Part shown: one piece after another, positions 46,486-57,049 of the stretch
Numbering within the stretch: the stretch's first letter is position 1
Layout: each line of letters opens with the position of its first letter
The notes under the pieces: generated by a model
Told to the model about the DNA's origin: nothing
What the model saw: the letters and a program-made list of their open reading frames with translations, nothing else
The model's database searches: none
Origin: Platanthera guangdongensis
Lineage: Eukaryota > Streptophyta > Magnoliopsida > Asparagales > Orchidaceae
Reading direction: 5' to 3'
Assembly (NCBI GenBank): GCA_039583875.1
Contig: CM077167.1
Location: 146,957,010 to 147,021,009 of the forward strand
Length of the DNA: 64,000 nucleotides
Program-made: the position numbers and the translations under genes

Positions 46486-46998
46486 GTTTACAGAATAGAA
46501 ATTTGGCTAAGTAAAAAGGTGTCGACACATAGACAAGTCTATGTCGACACAGAATAGTGGTGTCGACACTTCAGGAAAAACGTGTCGACACATCTAGGAA
46601 TGTGATGTCGACACTTCAGAATGTTAGTGTCGACACATGTCAAGTAGGTGTCGACACATCCAATATGGTGTCGACACATATGTTTTACTCAGAATTTTCT
46701 AAGTAAAGTCTCGACGATGTGTCGAGTTATGTTGTGTCGACACATAACCAAGTGTCGACACATAATATCTGTGACTAAACTTGTGTCGACACATGTATGT
46801 CGAGACATTATAAGTCAGTGTCGACACTTATTGCCAGTGTCGACACATGTTTAGCTAGCTGTCCCGTCTGTTCATCTTCAAAATTAGAAAGGTATAAATA
46901 GGGTTCTGTCTCTGATTATCGACACGCTTTCAAAGTTTCGAGACCAAAACTTTTGTGTCGACATTTCTCTTTTCTCAAGACTAATTCTCCAAACCCTA
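46486..46998 (+). promoter_or_regulatory. Copia-2 pol-ORF3 spacer with palindromes and TATA box
   Basis: About fifteen GTGTCGACAC palindromes (46518-46860), TATAAATAG at 46893-46901 and ORF3 ATG at 46999, 98 bases after the box ends. CAAACCCTA lies directly before the ATG. Same layout in Copia-1 and Copia-3. Promoter activity is inferred. Confidence 0.6.
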
Positions 46999-49842
46999 AT
47001 GGCTCCCAAGCTCGAGGAGAACGTTAACGAAGGCTATGAACTTGTGCGCGGCGCGTTCGATGATGGAGATCAAGAAATCCAATCAGTGGTAACCCTAGTC
47101 AGCGATTCTGGACTAGAATATTTGGTTTCAGAACCAACCAAGATTTGGAAGAAGGAAGTTCTTGAATTCCTTACTGGAGCTACAGTTGATGACTTTGGAT
47201 ATAGAATCAAATCCAAAGTGCATGGATCCAAAGTCAAGGTCTCACCAAAAAGTTTGAGGAAGGTACTCCAGCTACCTAAGACTCAAGATGAAGAAGAAGT
47301 TTCTACATTCAAGACCAGGGAAGCTCTTACCTGGTGTGGACTTGATCCAAAGCTGAAGATAGGTTCTGTCTTTAACAGGAAAGGCATGAACAGTCAAGGA
47401 AAATTCCTGTCTGAAATTGTGGGAAAGGTCATTCTCAGTAAGCCTAGAGGGCATGACAGGGTGTCAGCTTCAATGTTCAATGTCATGACAAGAATTATCT
47501 TCACCCTAAGAACAGATTGGTCAATGGTAATCTATGAGAAGATCAAGGAAAGTCTGAAGAAGCCCAATCTGGGCAGAATTATAAGTCTCTACCTGGCTGG
47601 TACAATACCAGAGGTAATGAGCACTGCTGCTGGAAGCAAGATCAATCATATGAGGAAGATGGATATGAGGATCTTTTCTAGGTGGGAAAGGGTGCTGTCA
47701 AAGGAACTGTCCACTCCAGAGAAGCCAGTTACTAAGAAAGATTCTCCTCCCAGGAAGAAAAGGAAAACTGCTGTTGTGGCACAAGAGTCCTCAAGCAGTT
47801 CTGAGAGTGAAGAACAGGTGGTGTTCACACCTGATGAGCAAGAGGAAGAGACAGTAGTAAAGACCCCTGCTGCTCAAGATGTAGCTGAGATCCAGGGGGA
47901 GCTGCCTCAAGCTAGCCCCATCCATAGGGATCACAGCCAGGGGGAGCTTCCAGTAATAGAAGAACCATCTACTCTGGACAGTGAGCAAGCCACAGTCATT
48001 ATCCAAGAGGTACTCACTGACTTAAAAACTTTAGACTATATTATAGAAGATGCTAATTTGTCTGATGTCCATCAGCAAACTCAGCTAGACAGTCAAGTAC
48101 CAGATGTTGTTTTAGAAGACAAATCTGCTGAACAAGAAGTGGTACCTGAATCAGTGGTTGAAGAGCAAAGACTGTCTCCAGCTCCATCTCCACCTGAATA
48201 TACAATGGAGGATTTATTCTTAAATCTAGATCAAGAGGATTTTGATATGGACAAGGATGCTGCTGCTGAAGATAAGAGTGCTGCTGCTGAGGGGGAGTAC
48301 ATGGAAGTTCTGGAAGAGCCTATTAGGCTGGAAACTGAGAAAGCAACTGCTGTGCCAGCTGACAAACCTCAAAGCCCTAAGGACAGGGTTGATATTGCCA
48401 GCACTTCTGCCTCTGAGGATGAGGAGAGTGCAAGGGCCAAGAAGAAGAAACTTTTTGTCTTCAAGAGGAGAAGCAAGAGTTATAAGAAAGCTTTGCAATC
48501 CATTGCCCCATAGCCTATAGTTCAACAAGCTCCAACAGTTGATTATAGTGCTTTGATGATTGCCATGCAGATCATGTTGGATGAGCAAAGGAAGGCAATA
48601 GAGGCTTATGTGGATGAAGGGCATAAGTCCCTACAGTTTGATCTTGCACAGGACATAAAGTCTATAAGGTTTGAGATGAACCTTAATAAAAAGGAGATGA
48701 CTGACTGCTTCCACAAGGGTGGGAATGCAGTAGTCTATTTGGCAACTCACCAGGAGAAGATCAAGGCTCAGGTAGATGATATAGCATTAAAGCAAGGGTA
48801 TGTGCTGGAGAATCAGTTAAGAATGAATGATAATTTGACTGCCTCCCATAATGTTATAGTCACTGAATTGAAGAATAAGTCTGCTGAACCTTCAACATCT
48901 ACTGCTGTTGCTAAGGCTGACTTTAATAAGGTCTTTCAAGCTGAGATTTCTGCTGTCAAGACTGCCATTAAAGATTCCCAGAAGGCCCTCTCTGAACAGC
49001 TTACTAAGCTCAGACCTTACTTTAAAGAGGGCATCAGATACTTGGACAGTCAGATAAGGTTTCAAAAGGATGATGTCAGAGACTATATGGCCAGAGAAGT
49101 CATAAAGGGGGAGAGGGTATTAGTCAAAGCTAGCTCTGACCATGCCAAATGGATATCCAACTCCATCAGAGCTACACTGGGCTATCCTCCACTTTGTGAT
49201 GATGATAATGTGGCTGAATCAGGAATACAAACTGCATATCTTGGAGGTGAGCAATAAGAAGTAGCTCAGGTAATATATCCACCTCCAGATTTTGACATGG
49301 TTCAAGCAGATGTCAGCACCATGTATAGCCCAACTGAGGGAAAGGCCAAAGTTCATATTGAGAAGGTTGTTCAACCTATTTCTGAAGCTCTGCAGGAGGC
49401 CATGAACAAAGAAGAAGAGGCAAGGTTGTCAAAGAAGAGGTTTAAGGAGCAAGCAGAACAAAAGCCAGATTTTGAATAATGGAGCCCTACCTCTAGAAAT
49501 ATAATTCTTACTGTCTGGAAAGCTGCAAAGGACAATGCTCATGAAAGGAATAAATGGTTCTCTGAGGCAGAATGGAGAAAGCATGAGATTAGGCAGGAGG
49601 CTATAGTACAATTCAGAAGGAAGGCTAAGATGGGAAAGCTACCTCCAACTGCTGTGGAGCCTAGCAAGTACTTCCCCAAGCCATACCACTACTTTGAGAG
49701 GCAGAAAATTAAAGCAGAAGAGCTGAAAAAGAAGTACTTAAAAGGAAAGAAGCCTGCTGTTGCTGAACCTGCTGAAGCCCCTATCAAAGCTCAAGTTCAA
49801 GCTGGAAAGGGAATAGTTATCAAAGAACCTGATCAGAAATAG
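46999..49842 (+). pseudogene. Copia-2 ORF3 with three stops
   Basis: One frame of 947 codons from MAPKLEENVNEGYELV to a TAG at 49840-49842, aligned without frameshift to Copia-3 ORF3. Stops: TAG 48511-48513, TAA 49255-49257, TAA 49477-49479. The last is a single C-to-T change from the CAA in Copia-3. Confidence 0.9.
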
Positions 49843-50140
49843 ATTAGGAATTAAACTTGAAGCTTGTTGTAATCTGTTGAATGGAAAACATTTTTGTACA
49901 CCATTGAAAATGTATAAGGAACAATGTTAAAACAATATATGATAAATATATTATGATTGTTCTGAGAAGTGTCTATTTTTTATTTGTTCTGGAATAATGA
50001 ATGTTTATACATATGAGAATTTATTACTTGTTTATGATTACCCTGTTTATATAATCTGCTGTACATCATTTTGTAATTCTTAATTATGAATGGTGTATAT
50101 CATTGACTAAGGGTTATGACTTCTCCAAATAGGGGGAGAT
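49843..50140 (+). other. Copia-2 3' untranslated region and purine tract
   Basis: AT-rich non-coding DNA ending AATAGGGGGAGAT at 50140. The tract AGGGGGAGAT immediately before the LTR is the expected plus-strand primer. Confidence 0.8.
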
Positions 50141-51435
50141 TGTTGGGTACATTAGTCAAATGTACCTGATTTGAAGAAGCCTCACTCAACTCAATGATAT
50201 ACATCATAATGTATTTGATGTATGTTTGAGTTACTTGTGCAGGTTAAGAAAGTACTGGACTGAAGCAAAAAGTTTCTAAGTCCATGTGTCGACACCCAGA
50301 GGGAAAGTGTCGACACTTAAGAAAGCTTATGTCGACACCCAGACAAGCAGTGTCGACACTTGGAGTCATTGTGTCGACACCTGCGATGCAGAGTCGACAC
50401 CAGACAGAAAGTGTCGACACTTGGAGCTGTGTCGACACTCAGTGAAGAGAAGTGCAGATAGAAAGTGTCGACACAAGGAGCTGTGTCGACACCCCGTGAA
50501 GCTGTGTCGACACTCAGCAAAAGTCTGCAGAGTCTAAGTACAAGTGTCGACACTCAACACAATGTGTCGACACTATGCAGAAGAGTCAGCATTTGAAGTA
50601 AGTGTCGACACTCAACACAATGTGTCGACACTCAACAGAAGAGTCAACATTTGAAGTATGTGTCGACACCCAGAACAATGTGTCGACACACAGCTAAAGA
50701 CTCAACACTTGAAGAAAATGTCGACACATGGAGCTGTGTCGACACTTAGCAAAGAACAGAAAGAACAACAAATTATTCTAAGTACAAGTGTCGACATTAT
50801 GGGAATGTGTCGACACTCAGCTGAAGTCTCAACAACAAGAAGGTGTGTCGACACAAGGAGCTGTGTCGACACTCAGCAAGTTTCAACATAGAAGATTATG
50901 TGTTGACACCAAGAAGCAGTGTCGACACTAGACAGATTCAACACAAGAAGTTGTGTCGACACAAAGGAGATGTGTCGACACATAGAAGAATTCAACAAAA
51001 GCTAGAAGAACAAGTACTTGTGTCGACACTCAATTTCAGTGTCGACACATGAAGAAGAATCTGTGTCGAGACATATAAGGATATGTGTCGACACCTTGTA
51101 GACTTGTGTCGACACTTACAAAGCATGTGTCGACACTTGGTCTATAAGTGTCGACACTTAAAGACAGAAAGTCTCGACACTTACTGACTGTTAGAGATTT
51201 TCAAGAAGTGACTGGTTGACATGACAGCTGCCGATCCAGCCGGTCTACAGCAACTGTCAGAGATGTCAGAAGTCAGTTATGAACCGGACCAGCCGGTTAC
51301 CATGAAGAAGGCCTATAAATAGGCACCTACAGTTTACAGAAACTGTTGTTGAGGTTGTTGATCAAATTGTAACAGAGTTCAGATTATTGTTGAAGTAATC
51401 ATAAAAGTGGTATACTGAGTATCAACACAAGAAGA
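50141..51435 (+). repeat. Copia-2 3' LTR, first 1295 bp
   Basis: Near-identical to 39099-40397, including the palindrome array (50284-51183) and the TATA box (51314-51322). Cut after GAAGA (51431-51435), which should be the target duplication of Copia-3; the right partner is beyond the window. Confidence 0.92.
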
Positions 51436-53387
51436 TGAAAGATATGGTACCTAAACACCTAGAGGGGGGTGAATAGGTGACCTAAACCTTTTTGAAACTT
51501 AGTTGGCAGCAAGACAGTTATCTCACAGATTTATACAGCTAACAGCAACAACAGAATATAAACAGTTAATCCACAGCACATCACAGCACAGCAGACACAC
51601 AAATTTATAGTGGTTCCCCAATCTTTGGGTACATCCACTTTCTCCCTTCGCCTATCTAGCAGTGTACTAGATTCGGCCAAACTTCTCCACTATCTCAGAA
51701 CCCAACTAGGTTCCTACACCTCAGTCCCAAAGCCTTACACTCAGCCACGAAGGCCTACACTCAGCCACCAAGGCCTACACTCAGCCAATCAAGGCCTACA
51801 CTCAGAGTTCTTCAACTCCTACACTCAGGCAACCAAGCCCTACCCTCAGCCTTTATAATATAGGCTTACAATTCTCTCAGATCCAATGGATCCTACAAGT
51901 TAAAATTGAAATACAATACTTAACTCTACAACTCAGAAAATAAGAGAGGAGTTGAGAGTTTCTTGAAGAGTTCTTGGAAGAACTCAGCTAGATCCAAACT
52001 GACTTAGCTTCCTTCAAAGCTTCTTGAGTAGAACTGAATTAGTCTGAATCCTCTGCAGTTAATCCTTGACCTCTGCTTCTTGAGATCCAGATGATTCTGA
52101 ATCCTTCTTCTCAGCCTTAGTTCCAAAGACTGAGATCTTGATTGGAGCTCTCTCTCTCCAACTTCTTAGATCTGCAGTTGGACTGCCAGATCTTCTTGTG
52201 TTGATCCTCTGTGTATCACTTTTCTGATTTAATCTGATCAAACACTTCAATTATTCTCACTACTTGTAATAACAACAATCAACCAGTTTCTGTAAACTAT
52301 GGGTGCCTATTTATAGGCTTCCTTCATGGTAACCGGCTGGTCCGGTTCATAACAGACTTCTGATTTCTCTGACAGTTGCTGTAGACCGGCTGGATCGGCA
52401 GCTGTCATGTCAACCAGTCACTTCTTGAAATTCTTTAACTGTCAGATAGTGTCGAGACTTTCTGTTCTTAAGTGTCGACACTTATAGACCAAGTGTCGAC
52501 ACATGTTGTGTAAGTGTCGACACAAGTCTACAAGATGTCGACACAATTCCTTGTATGTCTCGACCCAGATTCTTCTGCATGTGTTGAAACTGTCAAGTGT
52601 CGACACTGCTTCTTGGTGTCGACATAAGTCTTCAATTTTATTTCTTCAGCTGAGTGTCGACACATTCCCTTAGTGTCGACACTTGTACTTAGAATATTTT
52701 GTAAACTTTTCTGTTCTTTGCTAAGTGTAGACTCTTCAACTAAGTGTCGACACATTGTGCTGGGTGTCGACACTTTCTTCAAGTGTTGACTCTTCTGCAT
52801 AGTGTCGACACATTGTGTTGAGTGTCGACACTTACTTCAATTACTGATTCTTTTGTTTGTGTGTCGACACATTGTGCTGAGTGTCGACACATTCTTCATA
52901 TGTTGACTCTGCTGATTGAGTGTCGACACATTGTGTTGAGTGTCGACACTTGTCCTTAGTCTCTGCAGAATTTTGCTGAGTGTCGACACAACTCCAAGTG
53001 TCGACACTTTCTGATGTAGACTCAGCTCTTCTAGGTGTCGACACTTCTGCTAAGAGTCGACACAGCTTTTCTGCATTCTTCTTCACTGAGTGTTGACACA
53101 GCTCCAAGTGTCGACACTTTCTGTCTGGTGTCGACTCTTCTTCCCAGGTGTCGACACAATTACTCCAAGTGTCGACACTGCTTGTCTGGGTGTCGACACA
53201 AGCTTTCTCAAGTGTCGACACTTTCCCTCTGGGTGTCGACACATGGACTTAGAAACTTTTACCTTCAGTCCAGTGAGAACCTAACCTGCACAAGTAACTC
53301 AAACAAACATCAAATACATTATGATGTATATCATTGAGTTAGGAGAGGCTTCTTCAAATCAGGTACATTTGACCTATGTACCCAACA
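51436..53387 (-). repeat. Copia-3 3' LTR
   Basis: 1952 bp, complete. In element sense it starts TGTTGGGTACATAGG and ends ATATCTTTCA. It contains palindromes (53255-52448), TATAAATAG (52316-52308) and the hairpin array (51897-51693). Confidence 0.95.
51693..51897 (-). repeat. Tandem hairpin array, Copia-3 3' LTR
   Basis: In element sense: GGATCC/GGATC, AGCCT/AGGCT, AGGGC/GCCT, GGAGTT/AACTC, AGGCC/GGCT (three times), a weak unit, and GAACC/GGGTTC, with linker GAGTGTAGG. Compared with Copia-2, the fourth stem changes in both arms: GAGATT/AATCTC there, GAGTT/AACTC here. Confidence 0.75.
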
Positions 53388-53690
53388 ATCTCCCCCTATT
53401 TGGAGAAGTCATAACCCTTAGTCAATGATATATATCACTCATAATTAAAAATTAGAGAATGATGTAAAGCAGATATATGTTAACAGGGTAAACTTAAAAC
53501 ATGTAATAAAGCACACATGTATACTCATTCAGCATTACATAATAAACAAGAATTAGACACATTCTACTGAACAATCATGAAATATATTTATCAAAAATTG
53601 TTCTTACATTGTTTTAATACATTTCCATTGTTTTACAAAAATATTGCATATGTAAAAGATTACAACAATGTGTCTTAGTCTAATCTTAGT
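53388..53690 (-). other. Copia-3 3' untranslated region and purine tract
   Basis: AGGGGGAGAT (in element sense) touches the LTR at 53388-53397. The rest, up to the ORF3 stop, is AT-rich and non-coding. Confidence 0.8.
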
Positions 53691-56534
53691 CTAGTTCTGA
53701 TCAGGCTCTTTTATAACTATGCCTTTCCCAGCTTGTACTTTGGCCTTTACAGCAGCAGCAGCAGGCTCAGTATCAGCAGTCTTCTTGCCTTTGGAGTCCT
53801 TCTTCTTTTGTTCTTCAGCCTTGATTTTCTGCCTCTCAAAATAATGATAGGGCTTAGGAAAGTACTTGTTAGGCTCCACAGCTGTAGGAGGTAGCTTTCC
53901 TAACTTAGCCTTCCTTCTATACTGGACAATGGCTTCCTGCCTAATCTCATGCTTCCTCCATTCTGCTTCTGAGAACCATTTGTTCCTCTCATGTGCATTG
54001 TCCTTGGCTGCTTTCCAGGCTGTGAGAATGATGTTCCTAGAAGTAGGGCTCCATTGTTCAAAATCAGGTTTTTGCTCAGCTAGTTCCCTGAACTTCTTCT
54101 TCGACAGCCTTGTCTCTTCTTCTTTGTCCATAGCCTCTTGCATAGCTGCTGTAACAGGTTGAACAACCTTTTCCAGAACAACATTAGGCTTTCCAGTAGT
54201 TGGACTATACATTGTGCTTACTTCTGCATGAACCATGTCAAAATCTGGAGGTGGATAGATCACCTGAGCTACTTCCTGTTGCTCACCTCCAAGATATGCA
54301 CTTTGAATACCTGATTCAGCTACATTATCATCATCACACAGGGGAGGATAGCCCAGTGTAGCTCTGATGGAGTTAGAAATCCATTTGGCATGGTCAGAGC
54401 TAGCTTTGACTAACACCCTCTCCCCCTTTATGACTTCTTGTTCAACATGATCTCTTACATCATCTTTCTGGAACCTGATTTGGCTGTCCAAGTACCTGAT
54501 GCCATCCTTAAAATAAGGTCTAAGCTTTGTAAGCTGTTCAAAAATGACCTTCTGTGAATCCTTAATTGCAGTCTTGACAGCATCAATTTCATCTTGAAAT
54601 GCTTTATCAAATTCAGCCTTTGCAGCAGCAGATGATGTGGAAGGTTCAGCAGTCTTAGTCTTTAGTTCAGTGACTATAGCATTGTGAGATGCAGTCAAAT
54701 TATCATTCATTCTTAATTGATTTTCCTGCACATAGCCTTGTTTCAATGCTATATCATCTACCTTTTCTTTTATCTGTTCTTGATGTTTAGCCAGGTACAC
54801 CACTGTATTTCCACCCTTGTGGAAGCATTCATTCATTTCCTTTTTATTCAGGTTCATCTCAAATCTTATTGACTTGATGTCTTGAGCTAAGTCAAATTGT
54901 AAAGACTTGTGGCCTTCATCAATATACTTATCTATGGCCCTCCTGTGCTCATCCAGCTTAACTTGCATTGCTACCATTAAGCCACTGTAATCAGTTGATG
55001 GAGCTTGTTGGACTAGGGAGTGTTGAGCAACAGTTTGTAGAGCCTTCTTGTAGCTCTGACTCCTTCTTTTGAATACAAAGAATTGCTTCTTCTTGGCTTG
55101 TTCAGTCTCATCTTCCTCAGACTCTGAAGTACTGGCTATATTCACCCTATCCTTAGGGCTTGATGGTTTGTCAGCTTGCACATCAAGTGCTTTCTCACTT
55201 TCCTGCCTTATAGGCTCGTCCTGAACTTGCAGTGTCTCCCCCTCAGCAGCAGCACCCTTCTCTTCAGCAGCACCATGCTTGTCCATGTCAAAATCCTCTT
55301 GATCTAAATTAAGAAATAGATCTTCCATTGTGTATTCAGCTGGAGACTGTGCAGGAGGAGTGCTGGGTTCATCAACTACTTTATCAGGAACTTTTTGCAC
55401 AACAGCAGATGTGTCTTGGAGAACAACATCTGGTTCTTGATTTGCTTGCTGAGTTTGCTGATGGACATCAGACAAATCAGAATCTATTACAGAAAAATCT
55501 AAAGTATTGAGGTCAGAAAGTACCTCTTGGATAATGAGTGTAGCTTGCTCACTCTCCAGTGTAGAGGGTTGTTCTACAGCTGGAGACTCCCCCTGGCTTG
55601 GATCCCTAGGGATGGGGCTAGTGTGAGGCAGCTCCCCCTGAATCTCAGCTACATCTTTAGCAGCAGGGGTCTTGTCTACTGCCTCTTCCTCATGACTATC
55701 AGGAGTGAAAACAACTAGTTCTTCACTACCTGAACTGCTGGAGGAACCCTGTGTCACAGGAGCTATCTTCCTCTTCTTCTTTGGAGGGGAATCTTTCTTA
55801 GAAACTTGCTTTTCTGGGGTAGGAACTTCCTTAGACAGCACTCTTTCCCATCTTGAAAATATCCTCATATTCATCCTTCTCATGTGATTGATTTTCGTAC
55901 CAGCAGCATTGCTCATTACCTCTGGTATTATACCAGCCAGGTAGAGACTTAGTATTCTGCCCAGATTGGGCTTCTTCAGACTCTCCTTAACTTTCTCATA
56001 GACAACCATTGACCAGTCTGTTTTTAGGTTGAAGATAATTCTGGTCATAATACTGAACATGGAGGCTGACACCCTGTCATGCCCTCCAGTCTTACTGAGA
56101 ATAACTTTCCCCACAATTTCTGACATGAACTTTCCTTGGGTATTCATTCCTCTCCTGTTGAATACAGATCCAATCTTCAGCTTAGGATCTAGACCACACC
56201 AGGTAAGTGCTTCTTTGGTCTTAGATGTAGTCACTTCCTCTTCTTCTTGAATTTTAGGTAGCTGGAGTACCTTTCTCAGAGATTTGGGTGAAATCTTGAC
56301 CTTGGTGCCATGAACTCTTGATTTGATCCTGTAACCTGAGTCATCTACAGAAGCTCCAGCAAGGAATTCGAGTACTTCCTTCTTCCATATTTTAGTTGGT
56401 TCTGAAACCAGATACTCCAATCCAGAATCGGTGACTAGGGTTATCACCGATTTGATTTCTTGATCGCCATCGTCGAATGCGCCACGAACCAGCTCATAGC
56501 CTTCATTGACATTCTCCTCGAGCTTGGGTGCCAT
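53691..56534 (-). CDS. Copia-3 ORF3, 947 residues, unknown function
   Basis: Intact frame from MAPKLEENVNEGYELVRGAF. Residues 1-250 are globular: an N-terminal part with SEPTKIWKKEVLEFL and VHGTKVKISPKSLRKVLQLP, then FMSEIVGKVILSK, SMFSIMTRIIF and LGRILSLYLAGIIPEVM. The pattern V.G..V..SP..L..VL.LP resembles the 'putative plant transposon protein' domain (inference). Residues about 250-500 are acidic, Ser/Pro/Glu-rich and likely disordered, with a KRKIAP basic patch. Residues about 520-720 (LDEHRRAIDKYIDEGHKSLQ, MNLNKKEMNECF) look coiled-coil. The C-terminus is highly charged. I see no signal peptide, membrane segment or furin-like site, so 'envelope-like', often used for ORFs at this position in SIRE elements, is not supported here. 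Confidence 0.88.
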   Translation of the reverse strand: MAPKLEENVNEGYELVRGAFDDGDQEIKSVITLVTDSGLEYLVSEPTKIWKKEVLEFLAGASVDDSGYRIKSRVHGTKVKISPKSLRKVLQLPKIQEEEEVTTSKTKEALTWCGLDPKLKIGSVFNRRGMNTQGKFMSEIVGKVILSKTGGHDRVSASMFSIMTRIIFNLKTDWSMVVYEKVKESLKKPNLGRILSLYLAGIIPEVMSNAAGTKINHMRRMNMRIFSRWERVLSKEVPTPEKQVSKKDSPPKKKRKIAPVTQGSSSSSGSEELVVFTPDSHEEEAVDKTPAAKDVAEIQGELPHTSPIPRDPSQGESPAVEQPSTLESEQATLIIQEVLSDLNTLDFSVIDSDLSDVHQQTQQANQEPDVVLQDTSAVVQKVPDKVVDEPSTPPAQSPAEYTMEDLFLNLDQEDFDMDKHGAAEEKGAAAEGETLQVQDEPIRQESEKALDVQADKPSSPKDRVNIASTSESEEDETEQAKKKQFFVFKRRSQSYKKALQTVAQHSLVQQAPSTDYSGLMVAMQVKLDEHRRAIDKYIDEGHKSLQFDLAQDIKSIRFEMNLNKKEMNECFHKGGNTVVYLAKHQEQIKEKVDDIALKQGYVQENQLRMNDNLTASHNAIVTELKTKTAEPSTSSAAAKAEFDKAFQDEIDAVKTAIKDSQKVIFEQLTKLRPYFKDGIRYLDSQIRFQKDDVRDHVEQEVIKGERVLVKASSDHAKWISNSIRATLGYPPLCDDDNVAESGIQSAYLGGEQQEVAQVIYPPPDFDMVHAEVSTMYSPTTGKPNVVLEKVVQPVTAAMQEAMDKEEETRLSKKKFRELAEQKPDFEQWSPTSRNIILTAWKAAKDNAHERNKWFSEAEWRKHEIRQEAIVQYRRKAKLGKLPPTAVEPNKYFPKPYHYFERQKIKAEEQKKKDSKGKKTADTEPAAAAVKAKVQAGKGIVIKEPDQN

Positions 56535-57049
56535 TAGGGTTTGTAGAATTAGTCTTTAGAAGAGAGAAATGTCGACACAGTAGTTTGGTCTCGAAACTCT
56601 GAAAGCGTGTCAACAGACAAAGACAGAATCCTATTTATACCTTTCTGGTTTGAAGACGAACAGGCGGGAAGGATTACTAATGATGTGTCGACACTGGCAA
56701 TAAGTGTCGACACTGACTTATAATGTCTCGACACTCATGTGTCGACACAAGTTTAAGTCATCAGATTTTATGTGTCGACACTTGGTTAAGTGTCGACACC
56801 ACACTGCTCGACATGTAGTCGAGACGTTACTTAGAAAATTCTGAGTAAAAACTTAAGTGTTGACACCTTATTGGATGTGTCGACACCAACTCGACATGTG
56901 TCGACACTAACATTCTGAAGTGTCGACATCAACTTCCTAGATGTGTCGACACCAATTTCCTGAAGTGTCGACACTTACTATTCTGTGTCGACATAGACTT
57001 GTCTATGTGTCGACACCTTTTTACTTAGCCAATTTTTAGTTCTGTAAAC
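56535..57049 (-). promoter_or_regulatory. Copia-3 pol-ORF3 spacer with palindromes and TATA box
   Basis: In element sense: pol stop, about fifteen GTGTCGACAC palindromes or near copies (57018-56680), TATAAATAG (56639-56631), leader ending AAACCCTA, ATG at 56534. Spacing of box to ATG matches Copia-1 and -2 to within a few bases. Confidence 0.62.

Larger units (their letters stand above)
39099..51435 (+). mobile_element. Copia-2: Sirevirus-type Copia element, 3' LTR cut by Copia-3
   Basis: Same family as Copia-1 and closer to Copia-3. 5' LTR 39099-41154, gag 41271-43312, pol to 46485, spacer, ORF3 46999-49842, purine tract, 3' LTR from 50141. At 51436 the 3' LTR is interrupted by Copia-3; the remaining part is outside the window. 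The first 1.3 kb of the two LTRs differ at only a few scattered positions by eye, so it is much younger than Copia-1. Confidence 0.93.

Noticed and set aside
53691..56534. Calling ORF3 an envelope protein
   Set aside because: No signal peptide, membrane segment or cleavage site is visible. Position after pol alone is not enough.
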